Positions 49,164-60,631 of a stretch of 64,000 bases of DNA are shown piece by piece. A model generated the notes under the pieces. The model made no database searches, was not told the DNA's origin, and saw only the letters and a list, made by a program, of their open reading frames with translations. Location of the stretch: assembly GCA_014898425.1 (NCBI GenBank), contig RCSZ01000010.1, positions 1,054,001-1,118,000 of the forward strand, written 5' to 3'. How positions within the stretch are numbered: position 1 is the stretch's first letter; the number at the start of each line of letters is the position of its first letter. The translations under genes and the position numbers were made by a program. This stretch comes from Botryotinia globosa. Taxonomy: Eukaryota; Ascomycota; Leotiomycetes; Helotiales; Sclerotiniaceae.

Positions 49164-50662
49164 GTTTGCGAGTGGGAGGTGGGGAATACGATATAATTTG
49201 TGAGAGTCGAAGCTCGAAGAAGGTCAAGTCTCGTCTCGAGATAGGCGCAGGAAGGAAGCACGGGAAAGAAAGTCCGGTGATAGAACCTCGAGTTAAAATT
49301 GACTTAAATCGATAGATACAGCTAGGTACCTAGGTATCATTCCACAAAAACAAACACCAAGATGCACGCACGGTCTTGAGGAGTTTGTCCAGTGAACTCG
49401 ATAAAATTATAGTAAGAGTCAAAGTATCGATATGGGTCGGGGTTCGAAGATGCTATCTTTACCAGCCACTCGAGGAAGCTTAACCTAGAAAGCAAGCAAA
49501 AGCACGTCGTTTTTTTTAATTGCCGAGGTCGAGTCTATGTAGAGAGGCTCGTGCACAAATCAATGAAAGGCTGGATTCTAAACCATCTCAAGACTATCTC
49601 CCCCTTTTGGCTCACGAGTAATAAGTCTGAAAAGTCATGCTTGCATATTCATTTGAAACAAAAAAAGATAGGATTCGAAAGGATGAAGTCAGTCTAGAAT
49701 TATGTCACTCGAAGGGAAAGAAATATGATGCTTTTGTTGACAGATATATCATCAAAGACATGTACACAGAAATACCATCATCAATCATCATAAATACCCC
49801 CTATAAAATTGATAGTCATCACAAAATCATGTCACAACACACATATCAAAATCTCATCTTGCATGAAAGAATGTATATTTCTAATTTCAGTATATTCATT
49901 ATGTTAGTCGCATCAACCATACTTTAGTATGAGTGCTCTCGCAGTCTACTGGCTACAGACATGCCACCCTTCTTCGATCCCATCATTTCAATCTCTCTCG
50001 TGAAGATGAAGATGAGGAATACATTTCCCATCAGAGATAGATGTTTACGCCCCACACCAGCAGATATAACCACTCCTTCCTTTAAATTCCTATTTGTAAA
50101 ATTCCATGATCGAAATGAAATATGATCTTCCTTCCCACACACCCGGGAGATAGAAGTCATTGAAGCAAAATCCAAAGCAAACACTAAATCATCTTCGTGC
50201 TTCCCCATACACCCCAGCTTTATCATTAAAATAAGAGAACGTTTCAAAACTAGCCGCCCACACATCTTGTCCTAAATGCAAGAGTCTTTCCATATCCTGG
50301 AAAGAGATTTAGATGCATATGTAGTAGTGCAAAGTTGTTCTTCTGTACCGCGCCTGTTCAAATATGAAGAACGCCAAATTCTCGCTCAAAAGTGCAAAGT
50401 GCTCTGCCAAGGTATAAACCAATGAAGCTCGAAAAAAGTAGGATACCAATCAAAGGTTGATTGATCCTTAAATGCGAAAAGATGCACATTATGCCCGTCC
50501 ATGTTCAATCATGTGAATATCAGTTAGAACAAGTTGTCGTTCCAGTCATGTGTACCGAGATCGTGTCATAACGTTGAATTCGATACTGACGCGCAAGGTG
50601 TAGAGTTGTGTGGAAGTGGAATTCTGGGTTATAAACAATATATGGTACAGCACGAGCAACCA
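49164..50662. other. Intergenic, no supported gene
   Basis: Holds the E2 promoter, a GTACCTAGGTA palindrome at 49327-49337, and the 3' region of the gene at 50663. The frames at 49637-49927 (plus) and 49924-50265 (minus) show no recognisable motif. Confidence 0.5.
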
Positions 50663-53305
50663 TCATGTTGATTCTTTTGTCTCCTTGGGCTTCCAGAATT
50701 GAATCATACGGCTGATCCGTTTGCTCTTGCTTCCTTTGTCTTTTCTCTCCGATTCGGGATCGCTAGGAGCACGAGATTCAATGGATAGCTTGCTTCTCTC
50801 CCCATGGGAACTGCTTATCAATCGTTGCAAGCTGGCCATGCTAGAGCGTTTGCGGGTCGGACCACTAGCAGAAGAGACAGAAACCGAACGCTGACCATCA
50901 CGAAAGACGTAGCCTGGATTCGCACCACTCTCCCTTGTCATGGTGGAATTGCTACTCGTTAGCGATGGAACATCATCAACAGACATCCTCAATTCTGGTC
51001 CAGGTTCACCAAGTAGCAAGGATTGGAAAGCATTCTCATCTGCAATCGACGATGGAGCCGTGGATATGCGTTGTGTATCATATGAGAACGGTGATCTGGG
51101 GGATGGGAACGAGGAGGGAGTAGTCGAGTGGGGACTGTTTGGTGTAAGATACGCAGGCTGTAGCGAAAAGGGGTTGATCTCAACAGGCGCTAGATCTTTG
51201 ACGGGTCGAGGTCGAAAAGGTGGAGTCGCTGTAGACTCTGAGGATCGTGCACCTGAATCGGGTCTGGGAGGAATAGAGTCGTCGACAATTTCGATTGGGC
51301 CAACAGATTCTGCCTCCACAATTGGTTCATCCCTCAAAGATATATTGGAGTGGCCAGATTTTAGGCTCGCACTGGTGTCCATGCTTTCACCTTCACTGAA
51401 CGCACTGTCCTTCTGTTGTACACGTGATGTTTCATCCACTGACCAATTCATGATCTTGTCGTTGTTGGATGCTTCCGCGTCAACAACCTTAATGTCGATG
51501 CCGAGAGCATTTTGATCATCATCCTCGGTTCTAGCTATGGAATCTTTGTCCGAAGAAGCCTTCGTATCCTCCCATTCATCATCTTCCTCGTCCTCTTCAA
51601 ATACATCAGCCATGGTGGAGCTGCTACCAAGACGATGAATGCCGAATCGATTTTCAAATGGCACCATCTCAGGGGCACTTTCAGCTCGTCGGTGATAATG
51701 CATGCCCGGTCCTATAAATCCACCCATGCCTGCTGCACTATGCATCCGTCTCTTGGATGTTGTCTTTTGTGACGACTCCCATTCAGCACCGTAGGAGGAA
51801 GGGGTGTTGAACGGACCAAGAGCGGCGTCTAGATCAATAATAGGACTCATGGCATCGTCATCAGATGGATAAGTCTGTCTTGGTTTCCATGATGCATAGT
51901 CTTGTTGCTCAGGAGCGGGGGATTCTTCGGCATGAACAGGTAATGGCTGAATCTCAACTGCTGCCGAGTCACTCATTGCCGAGTAGGGACGCAAAGGAGG
52001 TGTCGCAGAACGGCGGCCTCCCTTTTTCTTTTGACCGCGACTGCGAGATTTCCTCGACAATATCGATCCTGCCCATGACTTGACTTTCTTTTGTTTCTTG
52101 CCAGATTTTCGAGAAATCGAAGACCTACGTGAACTTGAGGGTTCGATGGACGGCATGTAGTAAATATCATGATGGTCAAATCTGGGACTTGCTGGCGAGC
52201 ACACTGGCGCATTGGGTTCCGGTCTATCCGTGGAGGTCGAGCTGACAGGGCGTGATCGGCTTGGCGAAGAGCTACCAGATACTGGCTCGTGTCCGAAAAA
52301 TGTCCACTTCTTCCTGGGGCTTGGAGGGGCAGCAACCTGGATATCATCAAGTAAAGGCATGGATCCACGTCGTCTTGAAGATGGACAAGTCTCTGTCGGT
52401 TGAGTTGTATCTTTGATTGGGTCTAAGATGGCGTTGGCAGTTCTGGGTCGTGAATCTGCTCCACGAATGTTGGGCGATGGCAAGGCGAGAAGGTCCTTAT
52501 TCGGAGGAGTGATATTAGCTGGTGGAGTAACAGTTCCTCCAGATACAACAGAGCTCAGGGAATTTGATACTGAGTGAGATGGTCGCATTGTGACTGTGCT
52601 AGATGTGTCACTAGACACCACGCTCACGGGCCGAGGAATGAATTCCACATTATCCGAGAAACCGACACGAGCACGATTGAAGGGTTTGAGGGGAGAAGCT
52701 TCGTCATTGCTGGTAGATTTCGCGAGGCCAATTACACCGTGTTGACTCTCATGACCAGATGGAGAATTTGGGGCGGATCCTCCTCGAGGAATTGACGATG
52801 TATTTGGAGTGGATCCTCCTCGTGGAATTGACGGTGTATTTGGAGCGGTCGGGTTCAGAATCATTTTGATATCGTGTGCGGACACAGCAGCGGAACGTCT
52901 ATGCGCATGTCCACGTCTTCCTGGATTAGGTGGTGGTAAAGCATTTTCCCCTTGGGTTGGACTTGTGCTCATCAATCCCGCACTCGAGACTACCTTGCCG
53001 TCTCCACCTATGAATTCACTCGTACCTCTGCGATGTCCAGCCGCTTTAGGGGAGTTTGATAGATCGAAATGGGCGAAACATGGAGAGATTGGTGGAGAAA
53101 GTGCAGGGCTCGCGGGCGATGGCGTCGTCGAAGGATTGAAGGAGAAACTTGGCAGTTCGGTAGGGATAGACATTGGCCGCCGACCTGAGGTTCTTGGGAA
53201 TGTTGCGGAGATGGAAGATGGAGACGCTCGTGCGGGGAAAACGAAGGTAGGCAGCTGTGAAGGGTTGCTAACCTCACTTTGGGTAGTTGTTGATATGGTA
53301 GCCAT
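50663..53305 (-). CDS. Large Ser/Pro-rich fungal protein, probably intrinsically disordered
   Basis: A single exon of 880 residues. The ATG at 53305 (MATISTTTQSEV) is the first true ATG; the frame is open ten codons further up. Composition is Ser/Pro/Thr-rich throughout. Short conserved-looking blocks are LPTFVFPARASP near the N-terminus, SPRKKWTFFGHEP, the basic stretch KSGKKQKKVKSWAGSILSRK, acidic VFEEDEEDDEWED, and the C-terminal SKRISRMIQFWKPKE. No membrane helix or signal peptide. Similar proteins in ascomycetes are often labelled cell wall proline-rich protein, but nothing here shows secretion. A regulatory or scaffold role, with many kinase sites, is as likely. Confidence 0.8.
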   Translation of the reverse strand: MATISTTTQSEVSNPSQLPTFVFPARASPSSISATFPRTSGRRPMSIPTELPSFSFNPSTTPSPASPALSPPISPCFAHFDLSNSPKAAGHRRGTSEFIGGDGKVVSSAGLMSTSPTQGENALPPPNPGRRGHAHRRSAAVSAHDIKMILNPTAPNTPSIPRGGSTPNTSSIPRGGSAPNSPSGHESQHGVIGLAKSTSNDEASPLKPFNRARVGFSDNVEFIPRPVSVVSSDTSSTVTMRPSHSVSNSLSSVVSGGTVTPPANITPPNKDLLALPSPNIRGADSRPRTANAILDPIKDTTQPTETCPSSRRRGSMPLLDDIQVAAPPSPRKKWTFFGHEPVSGSSSPSRSRPVSSTSTDRPEPNAPVCSPASPRFDHHDIYYMPSIEPSSSRRSSISRKSGKKQKKVKSWAGSILSRKSRSRGQKKKGGRRSATPPLRPYSAMSDSAAVEIQPLPVHAEESPAPEQQDYASWKPRQTYPSDDDAMSPIIDLDAALGPFNTPSSYGAEWESSQKTTSKRRMHSAAGMGGFIGPGMHYHRRAESAPEMVPFENRFGIHRLGSSSTMADVFEEDEEDDEWEDTKASSDKDSIARTEDDDQNALGIDIKVVDAEASNNDKIMNWSVDETSRVQQKDSAFSEGESMDTSASLKSGHSNISLRDEPIVEAESVGPIEIVDDSIPPRPDSGARSSESTATPPFRPRPVKDLAPVEINPFSLQPAYLTPNSPHSTTPSSFPSPRSPFSYDTQRISTAPSSIADENAFQSLLLGEPGPELRMSVDDVPSLTSSNSTMTRESGANPGYVFRDGQRSVSVSSASGPTRKRSSMASLQRLISSSHGERSKLSIESRAPSDPESERKDKGSKSKRISRMIQFWKPKETKEST

Positions 53306-56023
53306 GTTGCCTAAGATCGGATCGATAACCAACAACCGAACAAACCCTTAGAAGAATACCATATGGTTAAAGTGAAGAGTAAAATGGTGTCGAAGAAGAA
53401 ACCGCTCGCAGTTCCAAACATGTAAGTTGAGATGTACGAGATTCGAAAGGAAGGATTATTCGATTCAAATCGTTCAATGGGAATACGAGCGACACAACGA
53501 CAACGATCCAATCTGCGGCCAGTGATTAGCATATCCTCCCTGTAACTCATTCAAATAAATGCGAAAAGATGTAATAGAAAGTTGATCGCAATGGTAGATT
53601 GGGTGATTCATCTGGGAATACATTCTCGACATACATTTGGCAGCCAAGATGAGGAGACTGGAGAGATAATGGGAAAAATTGATTCTTGAAAATCGACAAA
53701 TGGATGAATAAGTTGATTTCGTAAATTGGCAAATGAGAAAGGAGGGATAAAATGTAAGTTAGTATTAAAGGAATGGACGGTAGAGATCAGAAGCAAAGCC
53801 CTTTTGATATGGACATGCGACTGAATCTACTACCAAAAGAAAGAAGGGGGGGGGGTTTTGAGGGAAGAGGGTGGTGGGTTGTTGACGAAGAGAGAGAGAG
53901 AGAAAGTTGTGACCAAAAAGATCAAAGGACTAATAAATTGACTTTCTACAGAAGGACGGAGAGGTGGTATGTGAGTTCTGAGATTCGTCCCAAAGCTGGC
54001 GTTGCTACTTGCTAGTGAGAAAGGACGCTAGAGCTTAGAGTGTTGGAAAAGTGGAGCCGAGAAATTAGGAAGAAGCAGTTGGAGGTTTTATTAAGATTTG
54101 GGTATAAAAGAGATGATGAGGGTAATAAAAGGTGTATAAAATGACTTGTGTATAGGTATTTGCGTGGAAGAATTATGGAGATGATATAAGATTGATTATG
54201 TAGATAATATAAGATTGATTATGTAATAATTGAGAGAGGGAAAGGGAAAATGAGAGGTAGGGGAGAGAGAGAGAGAGTGTGTGTGTGTGTGGTGTGAGTG
54301 AGAGAGTGAATAGAGTGAATAGAGTGAATGGTGAAAGAAGTGCTAGCTACCTAGGTAGGTACCTCCAGCTAATAATAATAAGTAAGGTACATACTACTAG
54401 GTCAGGTACGAGGTAGGTCACCGGTAGGTAAACTATACAGAAGAAAGAAGAAAAAAGAGAGGTACTATACCTATTACTTATTTTACCTAGGTACAATAAC
54501 AAGTACAGTACCGTATAATACAATAAATACAATCCACAATCCACAATCCGGTATAATTCATTCATTCATTCATTCATTCATTCATTCATCATTCATTTCG
54601 TCATTCAACATCCAGATTCCAATATCCATCCATCCTTCCTTCCATCCATCCTTCCTTCCTTCCTTCCTTCCTTCCTTCCTTCCTCCTCGTCATATCAATC
54701 CCTCATCAAATATCTCATTCCCTTCCCTTCCTAGCTATAACATCCATCTCCCACCAAGTCGACCCGACCCTCTTCACTCCCCTTCCAAGATTTCTTCTTC
54801 AATTCCTACCTACCTAGGTACCTCCTACCTAGTCATCCACGGACAATTTACATCATCTTTTTTATCACGATACTGTCCATCGCCCTATAATCCCGATTCA
54901 CTTCACTTCCTTGGTAGCCACCCTCAACAATACACTCACTACTCGACCGTACCACCCGTCCTAGGTCGTAATGGCGGTCAAGTCTATTCAGAATTCAGAT
55001 AGATCAGAAAAACAAGCCGAGAGAACGTGGATCTCCCCCGCCCGCTGTGCCCAGGAACCATTTTGTAGATTCGTATCTCGAATCGAAGACACATACAAGT
55101 GTGCAATCCCGTACGTACAATACGTAGGTATACGACGCACAATGGATGCGGTACACGGTAACAACCAGTAGTAACCTTCTCCAGACGCAGTGAGAGCCTT
55201 TCATCGGAAGTATATCTGAGACTTCGTTGCCCTGTTGCCCTGTTGTCCTGGAGAAATCATCTCTTTAAAGTCCTTTCTTTTTTAACTTCCTCATTATGGG
55301 TTACATGTGGTACAGTGAGCACTCTATCTTGTCCTCATTTACACAGCTAATCAAAACCATTATGGATGAAATCCAAAGGACATTGGTGAGTGTGCGTGTG
55401 CTAGGTAACATCAAAATCAGATTCCATATGGCAACAACTGTCTGTAAGAATATTACCACATTGATGAGAGGAAGATTATGCAAGAAGATACCTAGCACTC
55501 TATGTGGTGTTAGTTTTCACGGTACATTTCATACTCTACCACTTCGTAGACTACTTCGTAGACTACTTCGTAGGGATTTCACAAAGCTTCCCTTCCAGTC
55601 AAATCGTATGCAAGTATCTAGACCAGTGGCTAATGAGGAACGCATTGTAGGCGGATGGGGTAATTCAATGTAACTTTTGGTTATTACTCCGTCACCGTAA
55701 CCGTAGCAGCTGACCATCAAGATTTCATCTGATGAATCATGAATGGGACTCCAAGAGAGATAAGATGAAGATGTTCCTACTTTCTTTTGCGGGGATGGTT
55801 GGACTTGGAAAAGTAAAGTGCTCAGATGTCCTTCTAATGAGCCGTGGGTAGAGTTAGCGAAGCTTCAAAAATGATAAAAATAGACTAATCCTAGTAACTG
55901 TTCCTGGTCGTTCCTGATATCAAGGTCGTTCCTGGGTAAACACGAGCACTGGATATCTTTTGTATAAAAAGTAATCATTGTACCCTGCCTCCCTGGGTAA
56001 TCTGGAAGGAAGCAGGTACATAC
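53306..56023. other. Upstream region of the 880-residue gene and spacer to the transposon
   Basis: Contains GA/GT runs (54255-54300), ATTC units (54555-54590), CCTT units (54635-54685), and three TACCTAGGTA palindromes (54348, 54485, 54810). Small plus frames at 54971-55171 and 55296-55673 are possible but unsupported. The second includes three copies of CTTCGTAGACTA at 55544-55575. A poly-G run (53846-53855) lies in the likely 5' leader. Confidence 0.5.
54555..54590. repeat. ATTC tetranucleotide microsatellite
   Basis: About nine units, followed within 50 bp by a CCTT tetranucleotide run (54635-54685). Confidence 0.9.
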
Positions 56024-56072
56024 TACGGAGGTCGCGGTCATTTTGGAAGAGATTATAGGCATTTTACAGGGT
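56024..56072 (+). repeat. Left 49-bp terminal inverted repeat
   Basis: Begins TACGGAGGTCGCGGTC and ends TTTTACAGGGT. It is a perfect reverse complement of 58019-58067. The outer TA at both ends fits a TA target duplication. Confidence 0.9.
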
Positions 56073-58065
56073 AGTGCTTTGTATTATCTATTAAATAAAG
56101 TGAAACAAAGGAAATTAATAATTCAGGTATAGTATATATCCCTGAATCATCTTTTATTATTATCAATATTGAAGATATAAAACTTTCTTTTTTTATAAAA
56201 CTATATTACTATTTTATTATACTCTTGCTTTCATTATATCTTTTAAATATTCTTTTGAATATTCATTTCCTTTTTTTAATTTAATAACTTTTTATATATA
56301 CCTAAGGATTTTTTCAATTTATTTTTGAATATAATCTTAAAGTATATTTTGCTAGTATTATATTTATTGTTTTTTTAATTCTTTTTTTGATATTATTATT
56401 CTTTTTTTAATAGTTTTTGTTTTTATTTATTATTATATAGACTCAATAGTATTGAGATTGGGAGAATTCCCTAGCTATAATAATTTAAGAATTTCAAAAA
56501 ACTTGTATATCTTTTTTTGATAATAGGAAGAATATATAAATATATTATCTTTTATAATTATAATATTAGAATATTCTTTTTAATATTTTTTTGTAAATAA
56601 TAAGAGTAAAGGCTTTAAAATGATTTGTTGATATTGATATCAATTAATGTTTTTGGTATTAAGTTTATGAATATATACTTTTATAGTTTTTATATACTTC
56701 TATTTAGGTTTTTAATTAGGGCGATTATATAATCCAACTTTTTTTATGCCCGTTTTTAATTCCCATGCTTTTTTATTAATATTATATTTTACAGTATTTC
56801 TAACTTTTAAATTGATATTATTAATTATCTTATCCTTTTTAGATTCCTCTTTTTATATATAATAAGGACTCTTTTTATTATACAAAAATACATTCCAAAA
56901 TATAAATTTCTTTCTTTTTTTATATCTCCTTTTAATGATATAATAATGATAAATTTTTGAAGGCTTTTTCTATATTCTTATTTTGCTTCTCATTGAAGCT
57001 AGTTGTATACTAGTTTTGTTTGTGAATATAATCTTTTTCTAATCTTCTAGAATCCAATTTCGATATTTTCAAGTCTATTTATATTGTTGTTTTTTATTAG
57101 ATTTCTTTAACCCAGGTTTAGTAGTAAGCTTAATTTGATAATAACCCTTATTCTTTAAATACTTATATATACTTGAGGTGTGAATTTTATTAACTCCGAT
57201 AAAATTCAAGAGCTTATTAATCTTATTAGCAATGATAGTGTAGGAGTATTGCTATATAATCGAATTTTGAATAATAATTTACTCAATAACATTCTCTACT
57301 TCTTTAATCACTTTCTTTTTTTTAGAATTCTAAATGTATTTCTTTTATTCGATATATTCAAGTTTTAATCTTTTATCTTACCTCTTTATATAACCTCTTT
57401 CTATAACTAATTAACAAATTTTATAGATTTGAAAACAAGAGATTTTTATAATTTCAATAATATTAGATAAAGGGATTCTAGTCTCAAAAAGAGCAAGAGA
57501 TTGAAGTCTAATATTAATATCTATATAAAAAGATTTTTTTGAAAGAGAAAAAGAAGAGAAAGCTTTCGAGGAGGGTAAAATGGATGTATATTGAGAACAT
57601 ATAGATTGAATAATAAAAGGAAAAGGATTTAAAAAGTTTATAGGAGGTAAAGATTTATTAAAAGTTTTAATAGAAATTTTAGATTCTAAAAAGGGATAAG
57701 ATATAAAAGAGCTTGAATCAAAGGCATTGATATTATTATTCAAATAGTATAATATAATATAATTTAGATATATTTTTATATATAATATATCAATAGAATT
57801 AATCCTTTTTATATAACAAAGTTTTATGTTTTCATTCATTCTTCGAAATGCCCTCAAAATTTCCTATTTTAATAATAACTTCCTGTAAGCTCTGTATATA
57901 TATGTGGCTGCTAGCTTATTGTGCTTTTATAGATTTATAAGTCTATAAATACCCTGTAAACCATTATATTTTAGTAGGTCAAAACTACATATCAGTAAAA
58001 GTGGAATTTCAGGCTCGAACCCTGTAAAATGCCTATAATCTCTTCCAAAATGACCGCGACCTCCG
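56026..58065 (-). mobile_element. Decayed Fot1/pogo (Tc1-mariner) type DNA transposon
   Basis: A 2.04-kb segment is bounded by perfect 49-bp inverted repeats and TA on each side. Length and repeat size match fungal Fot1/Flipper-type elements. The interior is very AT-rich, with stops in every frame, as expected after repeat-induced point mutation. A minus-strand remnant (57411-57857) retains a helix-turn-helix-like segment (LALFETRIPLSNII) typical of a transposase N-terminus, but no intact DDE domain can be read. A second CCCTGTAAA inside the right end (57952) mirrors the inner edge of the left repeat. Non-functional. Confidence 0.75.
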
Positions 58066-58067
58066 TA
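58019..58067 (-). repeat. Right 49-bp terminal inverted repeat
   Basis: Reverse complement of 56024-56072 without a mismatch. The sequence outside the repeat differs between the two sides, which sets the element ends. Confidence 0.9.
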
Positions 58068-60631
58068 CATACGCTCGGTATGGTAACCCTTACTAAAAAA
58101 TCTGAATATTGGACTCTTCTTTCCCACTATCATTTTATTCACACCGCAATAAACCTCCGGCAATACATTAATATTGTCAAATCTTAAGAACTGCCATACA
58201 GTACGTACATACCAGGTATGATGACGCTGAGATGTGTTACAGTCTTGTGTTTGGGAGTTGGATTTTTCTCCAACTTAATCTAGATCCAAGGTAATGGGTA
58301 TGTATGTATATACATCAATCGAGTGATTGCAATTCCTACCTCTGTTACCTCCAATGCCCTCAAGTAAAGTGTTCTCCAAAGGTATCACTCACAGCAAGTC
58401 TACATGCAGTAAGTAGTATTCCATTCCAATTCTATCTCTCTTAACCTCTCCAGCTTTCTCTAACTTTTTCCGGGGTGACCGAGGATGGCGCTGCCAAACA
58501 TCTCAGCAGTGAGCACACAGCTTAAACTGCTTTGGAGGGAAGTTTTCCTTACTTGCATTGTGCAGATATCGTTCTACGCTGAAGACAGGAATAATTCTAT
58601 GCAGTTGCTTGAAAAAGATGGATGCGTAAGATGTGCGTAAGATATGCATTTCAATGTGCATAAGAGTCCTTCTCGCTCGGCTATCATTGGATAATTTGGA
58701 TTGAACTTTTAACTTCCTCCCGGTGGTTCTGCTTATCTTTCCACTACTGCAGTGTTGTGAAAAGTGGACATCCACCTAGGTAAAGGTATCTTCTGCACAG
58801 TTGTCTCATTATCACTCGTGAGTCGTGAGTCGTGAGTCTTGTGCAAGAAGAGAAGGAATCGGATAAATCAAACGCATTAGACATTTTGATTCACATTAGC
58901 TCTCGCATCTAGCCTAGCATCTGCAATTAGTTCTTCGTACGCTGTATCTTTCCTCATCCATTGTTTCTATCACTTACCTACCTAGGTACTCCAAGTCTCA
59001 CCCACGCCATCTTACTCATTATTCTGATTGACCATTATTTGACAAATTGACAGTCCCGAGTCATTTGATTAAAAGCTAATATGCCGTACAAACTATCTAC
59101 CTAGATCCAGTGACTTTACCCGAATTCTATGCACTAATTAGAGGTTTAACTTTTAAGGGTCTTTCAAGGAACTCAATCCCATTTGAAATTCGGACCTGCA
59201 AAAATCTTTTCGCTAAAGAGTCTATGAACTCTTGAGGACGGACAGGCTTTATCCTTCAGCCGCGTAAGGCGAAAGAACACATCAGATATTGTGTGAAGAA
59301 GACAAGCATGGATTCCCAAGTTTCCCAATCAATGTCATATTAATTGTTCCTTTTGGAACTGTTTGAATGAGATGAGATAAATGACACCAATTCTCGCATC
59401 TCTCACCTGTTTGCATACGAATGTCTCCTCTCCCTCAAACCAACCTTAATTCACGATAATCTCCAGCTCATCAAGGACCTGCGTCTTACATTATACTTAA
59501 TTTACCACAACAACCAAACAAAAGTACGCACCAGAGAGATCGTTGGATCTCGGTTACTGATATGATTTGATTATTTATTCCTGACCGTCGGTTGACTCTG
59601 CCGTGTCCTCCCTAACTACTCACTAGATAGATACCCTTCCGTCTTTTTAACCCCTCTCTCCTCAATCTTGGTAAAAGATAGTCACCAAGTTATCCCACCT
59701 ATTCGTACTCAATTAGAAAATCGAGGAGGAGTTCAAATTTGATTATTGCTGTACCAACAGCCAATTTTGAAGTGCTGACCAGTTATCATCAATCATTAAT
59801 CACCACCCTTCTCACCCCCTACCCGAACTACCCTACCATTTCTCCATCTCTTGTTCGCCATGCATGCATCAATCTGGAATCGGAATTAGTGTAGCCTTTC
59901 TGCACCTCCATCTCACAAACTATCCTTGTTACGGTCAAGTACGTTTTAGATCCCCCGGCAAAAATCACCAATCAGATCTCTAATTGGCCACTCTCGATTC
60001 TTGCGGTCGAGCCTCTTTCTGCGTCGTTTCTTGAACAGCTGCACAAGCTGCAGTATGATTCTTGAACAGCCGCTTCTGAAGCCATACTTACGCCATCGAA
60101 TGGATTAGCGATAGCGGTCTGAACGAAAATCTGGAGGAATCGAAGCAAGCAGGTAGCCGAAGCGTTGCTCTCTTTGGGTTAATTTACGATCATTTTGCTT
60201 TTGATGATATCAGTCATCTGTTAATGAAGCAGTGCAAGGATAAATCAGAGTTACCTCATAGATATTTCGCCGTTGTTCAAATCAGCGGGCTATCATGAAG
60301 ATCCAATTTCGGTTCAACAAATCACCTCTCTTTGGTCTTGGAATCACAATAAGCAAATATAAAACCTAGGTGAGGTTATTGAATAAGATAGTAACAGAAA
60401 CATGCTGATTTGAAAACCACGATCGATTGAGGTGCAGTTCATCGCACCCTCATGTTTTACTTGACGACCCAAATTCAAATCGTCGTGAACTTCAAGCACC
60501 AAGGTAACAAACAGGCTGAATATTGATGATCACGTGAAATCAATGACTAAGCACGATTCGATGATTTGCACTTCCTTGCATTTCGCTTGCCCGATCAGCA
60601 GAAAACAGAGAAACTCCATGACTCTCCCGAC
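58068..60631. other. Intergenic between the transposon and the mitochondrial-type gene
   Basis: No supported gene. It holds three GTGAGTC copies at 58816-58838 and a TACCTAGGTA at 58979-58988. The minus frames at 58503-58775 and 60530-60856 show no motif. Confidence 0.55.

Noticed and set aside
48528..49196. 222-codon plus-strand frame antisense to the E2 gene
   Set aside because: Shadow of the GC-rich minus-strand coding sequence. The minus strand carries clear E2 motifs and the plus frame has none.
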